This document shows positions 1-8,120 of a stretch of 64,000 nt of DNA, one piece after another. The notes beneath the pieces were generated by a model that worked only from the letters and a program-made list of their open reading frames with translations, made no database searches and was not told the DNA's origin. Source of the DNA: Desulfobacteraceae bacterium (GTDB lineage Bacteria; Desulfobacterota; Desulfobacteria; Desulfobacterales; Desulfosalsimonadaceae); NCBI GenBank assembly GCA_014237465.1, contig JABZFM010000005.1, positions 62,001 through 126,000 of the forward strand, in the 5' to 3' direction. Numbering within the stretch: position 1 is the first letter of the stretch; each line of letters begins with the position of its first letter. Position numbers and translations under genes: made by a program.

Positions 1-93
1 TGTACTTTGACTTTTTACGAATCCATCAAAATTCATTGTAAAATAACTTTATTTTGCCAGCGCATTTCGCAAAACCAAAACGCCTGTAGCCAT

Positions 94-465
94 ATGATCA
101 TGAGGGTTTTTATTCCCATATTTGTACTGCTGTTCATCATCCCGGTATGGGCCGCTGGTTCGGAAATAAATGCGGCTGTTTTTGCTGAATCAGCAGACCC
201 GGAAACACCCCGCCCCAAAGCTGAAATCCGACCGGCAGAGGGAGTCAATATGGATGAATACCAGACACTGAACGCTATGTTAGTGAGGTCTGGCCGCAAC
301 TCCGTCGGCGGTACAACGCTGCGGATAACCAGGACGAAAAAGCGCACGCTTTTTGGATCAGAGTCGATCCGCTTATATTCTTCTCAAGGTATTTCGTGTC
401 CGAAAAAAACATTAATTTGCGAATACATCCTGACGAATTTTTTCATTCGTTCAAGGCTTTGCTGA
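94..465 (+). pseudogene. Remnant of a secreted protein gene, probably frameshifted
   Basis: The first possible start at 94 opens a convincing signal peptide (MIMRVF followed by a long hydrophobic stretch and an Ala-rich cleavage region). After about residue 60 the reading frame becomes Arg/Ser-rich and unlike a folded protein. A second frame from about 262 to 474 reads plausibly instead (ERYVSEVWPQLRRRYNAAD and onward to a TAA), so a frameshift near 260 would explain both halves. The 3' part runs antisense into the end of the MBL-fold gene. I do not recognise a family. Confidence 0.3.
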
Positions 466-1241
466 GCTTCATGTAAATCATAGCTGCCAAACCCGGGGCC
501 CACACCCATATCAAAGCCTAATTTAATATCACAGGCATCACCGGTTAATAAAACCACACTTTCTTTTCCATTAACTAAAAAGCTAACATGCCCTTTTCTA
601 TGCCCAGGCGTATGAACAGCCCAAAAAGAACCATCGCCAAAAATATCTGCGCAGCGACCCAGTGGTGGGAGATTTCGAGCAGAATCAAAATCTATCTCAT
701 ATAAAGTCTCAACGCCTGCGAAATTATCCTGATAAAACAAAGGTCCGAAGCTATAATTTGGTTCATCTTTGCCGACCACCAGACGAATGTCTTTGGGAAG
801 ATGCTGCATGCCGGAAATATGATCCATGTGCAAGTGTGTAAAAAAGACCCCTTTTAAATCAATACCTTTTTCTTTTATCTGTGTTCCAATATCCTGCCCC
901 TTTTTCTGATAACTCTTAAGCGGCCAGAATAATTTACGCAAAAGGCCACGAATATTTCCATGTGGATTTTCCTGAAAAGATTGATCTAATCCAGCATCAA
1001 CAAGATAATCCCCGTGGATTGAATGGCGTATCAAGTAACAGTAAACAGGTACGGTTATTTTTTCTTTTTTCAATCCCTTCGCATTTGGATGTTTCATATT
1101 TAAAAAAAACATGTTTGATATATGAAGATGTCCTGTCTCAATTACTTCAATTGTAACATCCTGGGGATCCGATAAAATTTTATCCCAACTATTCATAGAC
1201 TGAGCTGGTAATGGGAATGTTCTTCTTTTAGGCGTATGCAT
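384..1241 (-). CDS. MBL-fold metallo-hydrolase (AttM/AiiA lactonase-like)
   Basis: This 285-residue protein belongs to the metallo-beta-lactamase superfamily. It has the zinc motif HLHMDH at about residues 136-141, then a TPGHRKGH segment and a GDACD segment that would supply the remaining metal ligands. Its length and motif order resemble N-acyl-homoserine-lactone lactonase-like proteins, but the substrate cannot be read from sequence and other hydrolase roles are equally possible. The start at 1241 is chosen over a longer frame to 1307 because AGAGAGGTGG lies 7 bases upstream. There is no signal peptide, so it is probably cytoplasmic. It stands alone. Confidence 0.85.
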   Translation of the reverse strand: MHTPKRRTFPLPAQSMNSWDKILSDPQDVTIEVIETGHLHISNMFFLNMKHPNAKGLKKEKITVPVYCYLIRHSIHGDYLVDAGLDQSFQENPHGNIRGLLRKLFWPLKSYQKKGQDIGTQIKEKGIDLKGVFFTHLHMDHISGMQHLPKDIRLVVGKDEPNYSFGPLFYQDNFAGVETLYEIDFDSARNLPPLGRCADIFGDGSFWAVHTPGHRKGHVSFLVNGKESVVLLTGDACDIKLGFDMGVGPGFGSYDLHEAQQSLERMKKFVRMYSQINVFFGHEIP

Positions 1242-1528
1242 TATAAATCCACCTCTCTTACTTGAATTAAGGGATATAATACCACTCACAGGACTCATAT
1301 GCGACATTTTTGCTTGATATTACATTTTCAATTGGGTCATTTCAAGCGCGATTAAGCCATAATTACAATTCGATTTCTAAGATAGTTCCTGTTTTGTATT
1401 TTTAAAACGAAATTAGAATGGATATGTTATTTAAATTATCGAATTATTAACATAAATTGTTTCTAATAACAATAGTATAAATTAGAATTTGAATAGGATG
1501 GGTGACGGCCACTGCCACATCTGTGATC

Positions 1529-1558
1529 TTTACATTTTAAAAAAAGATTTTATATTAT
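1529..1558 (+). promoter_or_regulatory. Possible sigma70 promoter for the zinc-ribbon gene
   Basis: TTTACA and TATTAT are separated by 18 bp, about 50 bp upstream of the FmdB-type start codon. The surrounding 1308-1606 gap is otherwise AT-rich with nothing else I recognise. Confidence 0.4.
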
Positions 1559-1606
1559 TGTTATAAGCCTTTTTAAATGGGAAACCTTTGCCCAGGAGGG
1601 AAAACC

Positions 1607-1771
1607 ATGCCGACTTATGAATTTAATTGTGAAAAATGCCAAAAAAATTTCACTCTTAAAATGAAAATCGCAGAATATGAAAAGAAAAAATTCACCTGCC
1701 CGGAATGTAACAGCAATAAGGTCAAAAAGAAACTGACCGCTTTTCAGACCAAAACTTCCAGAAAAAGCTAA
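1607..1771 (+). CDS. FmdB-family zinc ribbon protein
   Basis: This is a 54-residue protein starting MPTYEFNCEKCQKNF, with a second CxxC pair (CPEC) about 25 residues later. The two knuckles form the four-cysteine zinc ribbon typical of the FmdB/CxxC_CXXC_SSSS family, which has a regulatory name but no firmly established function. The C-terminus is basic (KVKKKLTAFQTK). The start at 1607 is preferred because of the strong AGGAGGG ribosome binding site; the upstream in-frame ATG has none. It stands alone. Confidence 0.85.
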   Translation: MPTYEFNCEKCQKNFTLKMKIAEYEKKKFTCPECNSNKVKKKLTAFQTKTSRKS

Positions 1772-1808
1772 GTCCTGCTTCTAACAATTTTATTGGTTCA
1801 TTTTCTTT

Positions 1809-1975
1809 GATGGCTTCTTAACAAGTCTAATGTCTATTTTAGCTTTTGGGTTGCACTGCATTCTTCGTCTACATTTTTCCGCTGGGGGAGCAGGATGGCT
1901 ACGCCCCATTCCTCAAAATTTGTGCGATAAAATAAGAATGGTGGAGCTTTTTTCTGTCCATCCGACTCTGACTTC
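1809..1975. repeat. Dispersed palindromic element, family A, copy 1 (degenerate)
   Basis: Shares ordered blocks with 22750-22908, including GATGGCTTCTTAA, TTGCACTGCATTCTTCGTC and CATTCCTCA followed by an AATTTG block. Its terminal inverted repeats are more eroded than in copy 2. It lies between the zinc-ribbon gene and the universal stress gene. Confidence 0.75.
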
Positions 1976-2097
1976 GCTGGGGCCGACTCTTCTTGGGAAT
2001 GATGGCGGGGTCAGTTTAATTGCCGGTTTAATCGCTGTGCTTGATCCATTTAATTCATAACGGACATACATTACAACCGGATATTAAAAGATCAAAA

Positions 2098-3039
2098 TCA
2101 ATTCACCACCCACAGCGCCACATTTTCCATTTTCTTCAACATTTTCTGGCTGTATCGGCCGGAAATGACTTCCTCAACAAACGGCACGAAGGCCCTTCTG
2201 CCGACAATAATGGAACCGAACTGTTTTGCCTGGGTCAATTCAAGAGTGGATGACACCGGGTTGGCGCCGCTTACCACCAGGTCCGTTATTTTACTGGAAA
2301 GGATCCCCGAATCAATCAGGCATTCTTTCATACTGCCGATTGAGGGGCAAATGCACTCCACATCACGCAGCGGGCAATCGTGTTCAGTCGAATTATATTC
2401 AAAATCATCCGCGCTTTCGATTTTTTTTGCCGCACAGCGTGCCACATGACAAATAGCGATGCTGAAGTTTTGTATATCCAGCAATGCACCGATACTGTAT
2501 ATGCTTTTAAAGGCTTCTTCCCGCCGGTCAACGCTTAACAGCAGCTTATCCGTTCCCGGTGCCCCGTCCACGATAATCAGCGGGATAAGATTCATTTTAC
2601 CCGCCAGCTTAATAGCCAGACTGCCGATAAATTTGTCCTTTAAACGACTCTTTCCGGTCTTGCCCACAACCACCGCATCATATTCATCCCGGGCTTCTCT
2701 TATAATTTCATCTAAAACCCGGTCTTCCTTTTTCTTGATTTTAACGCTCACAGCTGATTCCGGATAATCCAAATCCAGTATCCGGTCAACCGCCTTGTCC
2801 ATGAACTGGTTCATGACCTTATGGTCGGCTGCCATCCATTTATCAATATTTTTCATTTGTGCATCATACAATGGATTTCCGGATATACTTTTACCCAGGT
2901 CCGGATTTTGGGCGTCCACATGAAACAACACCATTTCCGAGCGATCATTCGGGAACATTTTCGCAGCATACACGGCCGCATGAAGGGCCTGCTCAGAACC
3001 ATCCACAGGAATCAATATTTTCAGTTTTTGTTTAACCAT
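2098..3039 (-). CDS. Universal stress protein, two UspA domains
   Basis: This 313-residue protein opens with KILIPVDGSEQALHAA, the usual UspA first strand. Its first domain (about 1-155) ends with VVVGKTGKSRLKDKFIGSLA, a variant of the G-2x-G-9x-G(S/T) ATP-binding signature. The second domain (about 160-310) contains DKLLLSVDRREEA and IIVGRRAFVPF and is more divergent, with a Cys-rich insertion around residues 215-240. Tandem UspA proteins bind nucleotides and help cells survive stress, but the specific role here is unknown. A GGGGTAA ribosome site precedes the ATG. No operon partner is close. Confidence 0.9.
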   Translation of the reverse strand: MVKQKLKILIPVDGSEQALHAAVYAAKMFPNDRSEMVLFHVDAQNPDLGKSISGNPLYDAQMKNIDKWMAADHKVMNQFMDKAVDRILDLDYPESAVSVKIKKKEDRVLDEIIREARDEYDAVVVGKTGKSRLKDKFIGSLAIKLAGKMNLIPLIIVDGAPGTDKLLLSVDRREEAFKSIYSIGALLDIQNFSIAICHVARCAAKKIESADDFEYNSTEHDCPLRDVECICPSIGSMKECLIDSGILSSKITDLVVSGANPVSSTLELTQAKQFGSIIVGRRAFVPFVEEVISGRYSQKMLKKMENVALWVVN

Positions 3040-3381
3040 GAGATTACCCCTTAATTGCTATGTTGATTCACGTCTATGAATCCCAAATCCAAATCGAATT
3101 CCATGTCACGCACGGATTTAAATCATCAAAAAAACCCGTGCGATCCTGCAGCTCAAATTTTCGCTGTTTCCAGATGAAAGCCCACTTATTGTTTCTATGT
3201 TGACACCTGATACTATCTCACTTTTTATGAGACGACTCAAGAACATTCGTCTGGTATTTGCCCACCTGTTAACCTCACCACAAGCATTTCTGTTTAATTT
3301 AAATTGAAATTCATATCAGATATTGAATTTTTTATTCGATGATGACTCTGAAAATAAAATACACTTGGGGGTTATTTAGAC
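3040..3381. other. Gap with no recognised gene
   Basis: An AT-rich stretch upstream of the universal stress gene. I see no convincing ORF, RNA or repeat; it presumably holds the promoter of the 2098-3039 gene. Confidence 0.5.
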
Positions 3382-3412
3382 AAAAAAATCCCCGCAGCAG
3401 TCTGCAGGGAGA
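3382..3412 (-). terminator. Intrinsic terminator after the cupin gene
   Basis: On the minus strand, CCCTGCAG and CTGCGGGG form a stem followed by a run of seven T. It lies about 110 bp past the cupin stop codon. Confidence 0.8.
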
Positions 3413-3522
3413 TTCCAGATTAAGGTTTCAAAGGGTTTTTTTATTTTAAACCGGCATCGAGGATTTTGAACACTTACCGATAAGCTGCTGTAAATTAATT
3501 GGCAGATTATTGATCATGAAAA

Positions 3523-3843
3523 TCAAATAGGCGGCGCAATGGTAACCAGTACCCGCAGGTCTGTTTCCGCATGGATGCCGTGGGGTTCGCTGATATCCGA
3601 TATCAGAACATCGCCGGGTGTTGCCGGAATTCGGGCATTGTCTTTTCCGAGAAATTCCCCGGTTCCGGAAAGGATGGTGATGCTCAGCTGTCCTTCAATA
3701 TCATGGGAATGAATGGGCAGTTCCTGGCCGGCCTTGAAATTAAAATTAATCACTTTAAAATACGGCGATTCATGCACAATCAGTCTTTTAAACTGTTTTT
3801 CGTTAAAATCATTTTCTTCAAATACGGCTATTTTTTTCAGCAT
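3523..3843 (-). CDS. Small cupin-domain protein
   Basis: This 106-residue protein is a single cupin barrel. The metal motif is seen as PIHSHDIEGQ with a downstream E (GTGEF), and a PGD turn precedes the final strands (GDVLISDISEPHGIHA) that supply the last His. Single-domain cupins of this size are usually metal-dependent small-molecule binders or enzymes, and no substrate can be inferred. It starts with an AGAGGTG ribosome site 5 bases upstream. It lies 127 bp downstream of hcp on the same strand, separated by a GC-rich hairpin, so co-expression with hcp is possible but not required. Confidence 0.85.
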   Translation of the reverse strand: MLKKIAVFEENDFNEKQFKRLIVHESPYFKVINFNFKAGQELPIHSHDIEGQLSITILSGTGEFLGKDNARIPATPGDVLISDISEPHGIHAETDLRVLVTIAPPI

Positions 3844-3916
3844 TTCAGCACCTCTATGGTCATAATATCAAAAAAATATTCAACACTATCCAATCATACC
3901 GGTTGTTGTTAAGGGT

Positions 3917-3945
3917 GCCGGGGCCGACAGTTTGCCGACCCCGGC
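3917..3945 (-). terminator. GC-rich hairpin after hcp
   Basis: A near-perfect 10-bp GC stem (GCCGGGG arms) lies 25 bp downstream of the hcp stop. It has no T-run, so it may be a pause or processing hairpin rather than a full terminator. Confidence 0.5.
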
Positions 3946-3970
3946 GGGAGGGTGAATCAAATAAATAAGA

Positions 3971-5599
3971 TTATCCCAGTATCGCCTTTAAATCTTCATC
4001 CGGCGTACTAATCGGCATAATATTAAACTTTTCCACCAGAATATTCAGCACATTCGGGGTAATAAACGCCGGCAGGCTGGGCCCCAGACGGATATCTTTA
4101 ATACCGAGATACAGCAGGGTCAGCAGGATTGACACGGCTTTTTGTTCATACCAGGAAATTATCATAGAAAGCGGCAGGTCATTGACACCGCACTCAAAGG
4201 CATCTGCCAGGGCCACGGCGATCTGGATGGCGGAGTAGGCGTCATTGCACTGCCCAACATCCAGAAGTCTCGGAATACCGCCGATATCGCCCAGTTTTTT
4301 GTCAAAGAACCGGAACTTGCCGCAGGCCAGGGTCAGCACCACACAGTCTTCAGGGACTTTTTCGACAAATTCCGTATAATAATTTCTACCTGGTTTGGCC
4401 CCGTCACATCCGGCTACCAGGAAAAAGTGACGAAGATCCTTGTTTTTAACCGCTTCAATGATCTTACCTGCAACCCCCAGAACAGCGTTTCGAGCAAACC
4501 CGACCATGACTGATCCTTTGTCGGTATCTTCCGCAAATCCCGGTAATGCCAGGGCCCTTTCGATAACCGGCGTAAAATCTTTGTCCGCGAGATGGGTCAC
4601 ACCCGGCCACCCCACCAATCCGGTGGTAAAAATATTTTCATTATAGTCGTCTTTCGGCTTTTGGATGCAGTTGGTGGTCATCAAAATCGAACCCGGGAAC
4701 TCGGCAAATTCTTTTTTCTGATTCTGCCAGGCTGTTCCATAGTGACCGTAGAAATGAGAATATTTCTTCAGCTCCGGGTATCCGTGACACGGCAGCATCT
4801 CACCGTGGGTATAGACATTAATTCCTTTGCCTTCACTCTGTTTTAATATATCTTCCAGATCCTTTAAATCATGCCCGGATACCAGGATGGCTTTTCCGGC
4901 TTTTGCGCCCAAAGGCACTTGAGTCGGTACCGGATGACCATAGGTGCCGGTATTGGCAGCATCCAGTAATTCCATGGCCCACAGATTGGCCTCGCCGCAT
5001 TTTAAGACCAGGCCAAGGAGTTCATCAGCGGTCTTGTCTTTATCCAGGGTAGCGACCAGGCCTTCATAAATGTAATCATAGACACGGTCATCTTCCCGGC
5101 CTAAAATCGCCGCATGGTCCGCATACGCAGCCACGCCCTTGATGCCGTATACAATTATTTCCTGCAAGGAAAGAATATCCGGATTAATATCAGAATCTGA
5201 ATGAACACCGACTTTTTCTCCCTCGGCAACTAGTGCGTCTTTGGTTCCTGCCGGTACAAAAGTCACCGGCCCGCCTGTAAAATCCGTCCACCCCCCGGCA
5301 ACGCCCACTTTTTGTTTTAAATCATCCCGAAACGCAACGGTCTGACGAATCAGTTCAACAAACCGGTCCGCATCAAAATCCACATTGGTCAGCGTGGAAA
5401 ACGTCGCCTCACAGGTAAACCGGTCAATGGCATTATCTTTTACACCGACTTTCCGGCCCTCAAGCGCTACCTGGGACAATCCCTTGACCGCGTAAAGCAA
5501 CAGGTCCTGAAGCGCCGCGACATCCGGCTGTTTGCCGCATACGCCGCTGACTGTACATCCTTCACCCTTTGCCGTTTGTTCACATTGATAACAAAACAT
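3971..5599 (-). CDS. hcp: Hybrid-cluster protein (hydroxylamine reductase), anaerobe type
   Basis: This 542-residue Hcp has the N-terminal cysteine set C3, C6, C15 and C21 (CxxC-x8-C-x5-C) that holds the cubane cluster in the strict-anaerobe class. Hybrid-cluster ligands follow in the expected order, in SGHDLKDLE, TTNCIQKP, AGCDGAKPG, LACGKFRF and DVGQCNDAY. Hcp reduces hydroxylamine in vitro and is now mainly seen as an NO reductase and nitrosative stress enzyme in the cytoplasm. AAGGAGAC precedes the ATG. A perfect HcpR-type operator lies 85 bp upstream, and the HAO-like cytochrome operon lies next to it on the same strand, which supports a nitrogen-oxide defence role. Confidence 0.97.
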   Translation of the reverse strand: MFCYQCEQTAKGEGCTVSGVCGKQPDVAALQDLLLYAVKGLSQVALEGRKVGVKDNAIDRFTCEATFSTLTNVDFDADRFVELIRQTVAFRDDLKQKVGVAGGWTDFTGGPVTFVPAGTKDALVAEGEKVGVHSDSDINPDILSLQEIIVYGIKGVAAYADHAAILGREDDRVYDYIYEGLVATLDKDKTADELLGLVLKCGEANLWAMELLDAANTGTYGHPVPTQVPLGAKAGKAILVSGHDLKDLEDILKQSEGKGINVYTHGEMLPCHGYPELKKYSHFYGHYGTAWQNQKKEFAEFPGSILMTTNCIQKPKDDYNENIFTTGLVGWPGVTHLADKDFTPVIERALALPGFAEDTDKGSVMVGFARNAVLGVAGKIIEAVKNKDLRHFFLVAGCDGAKPGRNYYTEFVEKVPEDCVVLTLACGKFRFFDKKLGDIGGIPRLLDVGQCNDAYSAIQIAVALADAFECGVNDLPLSMIISWYEQKAVSILLTLLYLGIKDIRLGPSLPAFITPNVLNILVEKFNIMPISTPDEDLKAILG

Positions 5600-5683
5600 A
5601 TGATGTCTCCTTTTTTTAATATTAATAAAGCTTACTTTTCCTCGTTTTTATTTGGACACTATGCCTGATTAGATTTTGTTTCC

Positions 5684-5697
5684 TTGACTTAGGTCAA
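5684..5697 (-). promoter_or_regulatory. HcpR-type operator upstream of hcp
   Basis: TTGACTTAGGTCAA exactly fits the published HcpR consensus TTGAC-N4-GTCAA from Desulfovibrio and relatives. It is placed 85 bp before the hcp start codon. HcpR is a CRP/FNR-family regulator of the nitrosative stress regulon; its gene is not in this window. Confidence 0.75.
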
Positions 5698-5724
5698 TCG
5701 CATCATTTTTTTTGAAAAAAATAA

Positions 5725-5759
5725 AACCCCCCGCATTATCAAAGGATAAGACAGGGGGT
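5725..5759 (-). terminator. Intrinsic terminator after haoA
   Basis: On the minus strand a CCCCCTG/GCGGGGGG stem is followed by TTTTATTTTTTT. It separates the haoC-haoA operon from the hcp promoter. Confidence 0.8.
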
Positions 5760-5787
5760 ATAGTGCTTTAAGCGATGTAAAACGAGA

Positions 5788-7182
5788 TTATTTTTTTTCG
5801 CCGAATATCTCCGCGGGTTTGGTGGTATCTCCCGTGGCATTGGGATAATCCGGGGCCTTGTAAGCCTTTTTGTTATGTTCGATAAGTTCACGGCCTTCTT
5901 TCATAAAGCCGTTATACCGCTTCTTGCATTCATAAAAACCATGCCACCAGGCATAATCCGGGGCCATCATGGCGGTTCCCATCCGAGCCCGGCGCCCTTC
6001 ATGATGCCAGAGCTCATAATATTCAACTTCCAGCGGTTCATCAAAAAACCGGCTTTTGTCCAGAAGCCCTTTTGAATATAAATCATCCAGCATTTGCTTG
6101 GCAGGTGCAAAATAAATTGTATTGTATTCCTCAACCACCTGGTCTGTTTTCCGGTAATGGTCATCCACCCATTTTTTACCATGACACTGTTTGCAGACCT
6201 CTTTCATTTTATCTCTTTCCAGTTCCCAGTTCGTTTGCGCCGGAAACGGTTTGAAATCCGAGGGACGGACCGTCAGGGGCGCCTGAAGTTCCCAGGAAAG
6301 CCGTTCGGTGACATCATGGGATGTCTTCACCATTCCGGTCCCGGACATGTGGCAGGAAGCGCAGGTGGGACCCCGAAAATCAACCCCGGCCGACCAGGTG
6401 CCCGGCGCGGCATTCCAGTTGTACTCATCCCCGAATGCCGAGTAAATAGCTCCGTGTTTGGACTCCATGAAAATCTCGATCTGGGGATGGTCCGGACCAA
6501 GATGACACTGGCCGCAGGCTTCCGGTTTTCTAGCTTCCATGACGGAAAAACGATGACGGGTATGACAACTGGAGCAGCTTCCCAGGCTGCCGTCCAAATT
6601 CACCCGCCCCACCCCCACATTGGGCCACGAATCGGAAGTCAGCTCTCCATCCTTGGTCTTCAGTACGGTGCCATGACAATAATAACAGCCGGCATTTCTT
6701 TCCGTATCACTGTTCATGCCCTTGTTGAGCCAGGGATCGATCTTCCAGATAATTTCAATGGTGTTGGCATGCTTGCTTATGGAATACTGTTTGGCTTCAT
6801 CCGGATGGCACCGGGAACAGTCTTTAGGGGTTACCACGCCGGTCACCGGGACTTTATATTCCGGCCGCCCGTATTTTGAATCCGACTTTTCATACTGCTT
6901 GTAATGCGATTTGCTGACATCCGGATCAAATTCTTCGGCCAGATGACAGTCTATACACGTAATGTTGGCATTGGCATGCCGGCTGTTGGCCCAGTCCGCG
7001 AATATACCGGGATGCTCCTGTTTATGGCACTGGATACAGGCAATCCCCGCTTCCGGAATGCTCCGTTCAATCCGGAATTCCTTTTCCTTGGCCATGGTCT
7101 CCTGGGTTTCACAAGATCCCGAACCTGTCATAACAAAACTGAAAATAACTGCCAACCATACCACCAGCATAAATTTCTTCAT
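5788..7182 (-). CDS. haoA: Octaheme hydroxylamine oxidoreductase-like cytochrome c
   Basis: This 464-residue exported protein has an N-terminal signal peptide and exactly eight CxxCH haem motifs (CIQCH, CIDCH, CSRCH, CYYCH, CSSCH, CGQCH, CASCH, CKQCH). Their spacing and the C-terminal YAWWHGFYECKKRYN segment match the HAO family, in which the fourth haem is catalytic. In non-nitrifying anaerobes such proteins are paired with a NapC/NirT quinol dehydrogenase and are thought to reduce nitrite or hydroxylamine rather than oxidise it. The partner gene lies 16 bp upstream. Whether the cross-linking Tyr of true HAO is present needs an alignment. Expected location is the periplasm. Confidence 0.88.
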   Translation of the reverse strand: MKKFMLVVWLAVIFSFVMTGSGSCETQETMAKEKEFRIERSIPEAGIACIQCHKQEHPGIFADWANSRHANANITCIDCHLAEEFDPDVSKSHYKQYEKSDSKYGRPEYKVPVTGVVTPKDCSRCHPDEAKQYSISKHANTIEIIWKIDPWLNKGMNSDTERNAGCYYCHGTVLKTKDGELTSDSWPNVGVGRVNLDGSLGSCSSCHTRHRFSVMEARKPEACGQCHLGPDHPQIEIFMESKHGAIYSAFGDEYNWNAAPGTWSAGVDFRGPTCASCHMSGTGMVKTSHDVTERLSWELQAPLTVRPSDFKPFPAQTNWELERDKMKEVCKQCHGKKWVDDHYRKTDQVVEEYNTIYFAPAKQMLDDLYSKGLLDKSRFFDEPLEVEYYELWHHEGRRARMGTAMMAPDYAWWHGFYECKKRYNGFMKEGRELIEHNKKAYKAPDYPNATGDTTKPAEIFGEKK

Positions 7183-7198
7183 GCCCTGCCTCCCTTTT

Positions 7199-7732
7199 TT
7201 AATATGTTTGGTATTGCTTATAGTTGTATATCGGAGTTTTATTGTGGACCAGGTCCCGGTGACAATCGACGCATTTTTTTTCCATGCCCGGCTGTGGATA
7301 TAAGACGGTTCTGTGCGCCAGCATGGCCCCGCGCTTGTTTGGAATATGCAACAGGTTCCGGTGACATTTCAAGCACTGATAGTTCTTAAATGACGCGTAT
7401 GCCTTTTCCCTTTGCACCGAATTGTCATACGCGTCCATTGTAAAATGGGCGACAACATCCTTAACGCCGTGCAAGGTTTTCATGTAGAAGAAATTGACCG
7501 TATCATGAGGGGCCGGCAGATGGCAGTCCATGCAGTCCGCCACAAATCCCTGGGCGTTATTCACATGGGTGGATGTTTTCCAGGAGTTGTAGGCAAACTG
7601 AATTTCATGACACGATGCGCAGAACTCAGGCGTCGATGTCCGGACCATGGTATAATAGGTCATGCTGAAAACGGGGAACCCCAGAAAAATGCCGAGAATG
7701 ACCAGAAAAAATGCTTTCATTGGCCGTTTCAT
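7199..7732 (-). CDS. haoC: NapC/NirT-family tetraheme cytochrome c, quinol dehydrogenase
   Basis: This 177-residue protein has one N-terminal membrane anchor (about residues 7-27) followed by four CxxCH motifs (CASCH, CMDCH, CLKCH, CVDCH). That is the layout of NrfH/NapC/NirT membrane cytochromes, which take electrons from menaquinol and pass them to a periplasmic multihaem reductase. It is the first gene of a two-gene operon with the HAO-like octahaem protein, matching the haoC-haoA pairs known in Epsilonproteobacteria and other anaerobes. The gene symbol rests on this pairing. A GAGGA ribosome site precedes the start. Confidence 0.85.
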   Translation of the reverse strand: MKRPMKAFFLVILGIFLGFPVFSMTYYTMVRTSTPEFCASCHEIQFAYNSWKTSTHVNNAQGFVADCMDCHLPAPHDTVNFFYMKTLHGVKDVVAHFTMDAYDNSVQREKAYASFKNYQCLKCHRNLLHIPNKRGAMLAHRTVLYPQPGMEKKCVDCHRDLVHNKTPIYNYKQYQTY

Positions 7733-7847
7733 ACAAATTAATCCTCATACATATGGGGAAAGGTTAAAACACCGTGCTTCGATGGTTGCTTTGCGAGTAA
7801 TTTTATCTTGAATGGGTAGAGCTAATTTAAATAGGAATATTCTAAGT

Positions 7848-7865
7848 TTGCATAATATTGCATAA
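7848..7865. promoter_or_regulatory. Tandem direct repeat upstream of haoC
   Basis: TTGCATAA occurs twice with a 2-bp spacer, about 115 bp before the haoC start. The spacing of 10 bp puts both copies on one face of the helix, as expected for a regulator site. No regulator is assigned. The rest of the 7733-8067 gap shows nothing else I recognise. Confidence 0.35.
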
Positions 7866-8067
7866 GAAAGCTTAAGTCAAATGATTCGTTTTTACCCAAA
7901 TCCACCGCCTAATTTTAAAATCGTTTCATTTTATATCCCACGAGGGCTTTTTTAAAAAAATTCAGTTTTGGGGGCAACCATTTTCTTTGGGTGGCCTGTA
8001 AATATTTCAACAAATCAAATTTCAAGCGCAACTGGATGATTTATAATTTTAGCTACCTTAAACAGCC

Positions 8068-8110
8068 AAAAAAATATTCCCCGCCTACCCTTAATGGTGG
8101 CGGGGAATAC
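8068..8110 (-). terminator. Intrinsic terminator after the IPTL-CTERM gene
   Basis: On the minus strand ATTCCCCGCC pairs with GGCGGGGAAT around a short loop and is followed by a T-run. Confidence 0.85.
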
Positions 8111-8120
8111 ATAGTGTTTT

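Noticed and set aside
1830-2060. 76-codon ORF after the zinc-ribbon gene
   Set aside because: It translates a dispersed repeat element, not a gene.
6094-6879. 261-codon plus-strand ORF
   Set aside because: It lies fully antisense to the octahaem cytochrome, whose eight CxxCH motifs show the real frame.
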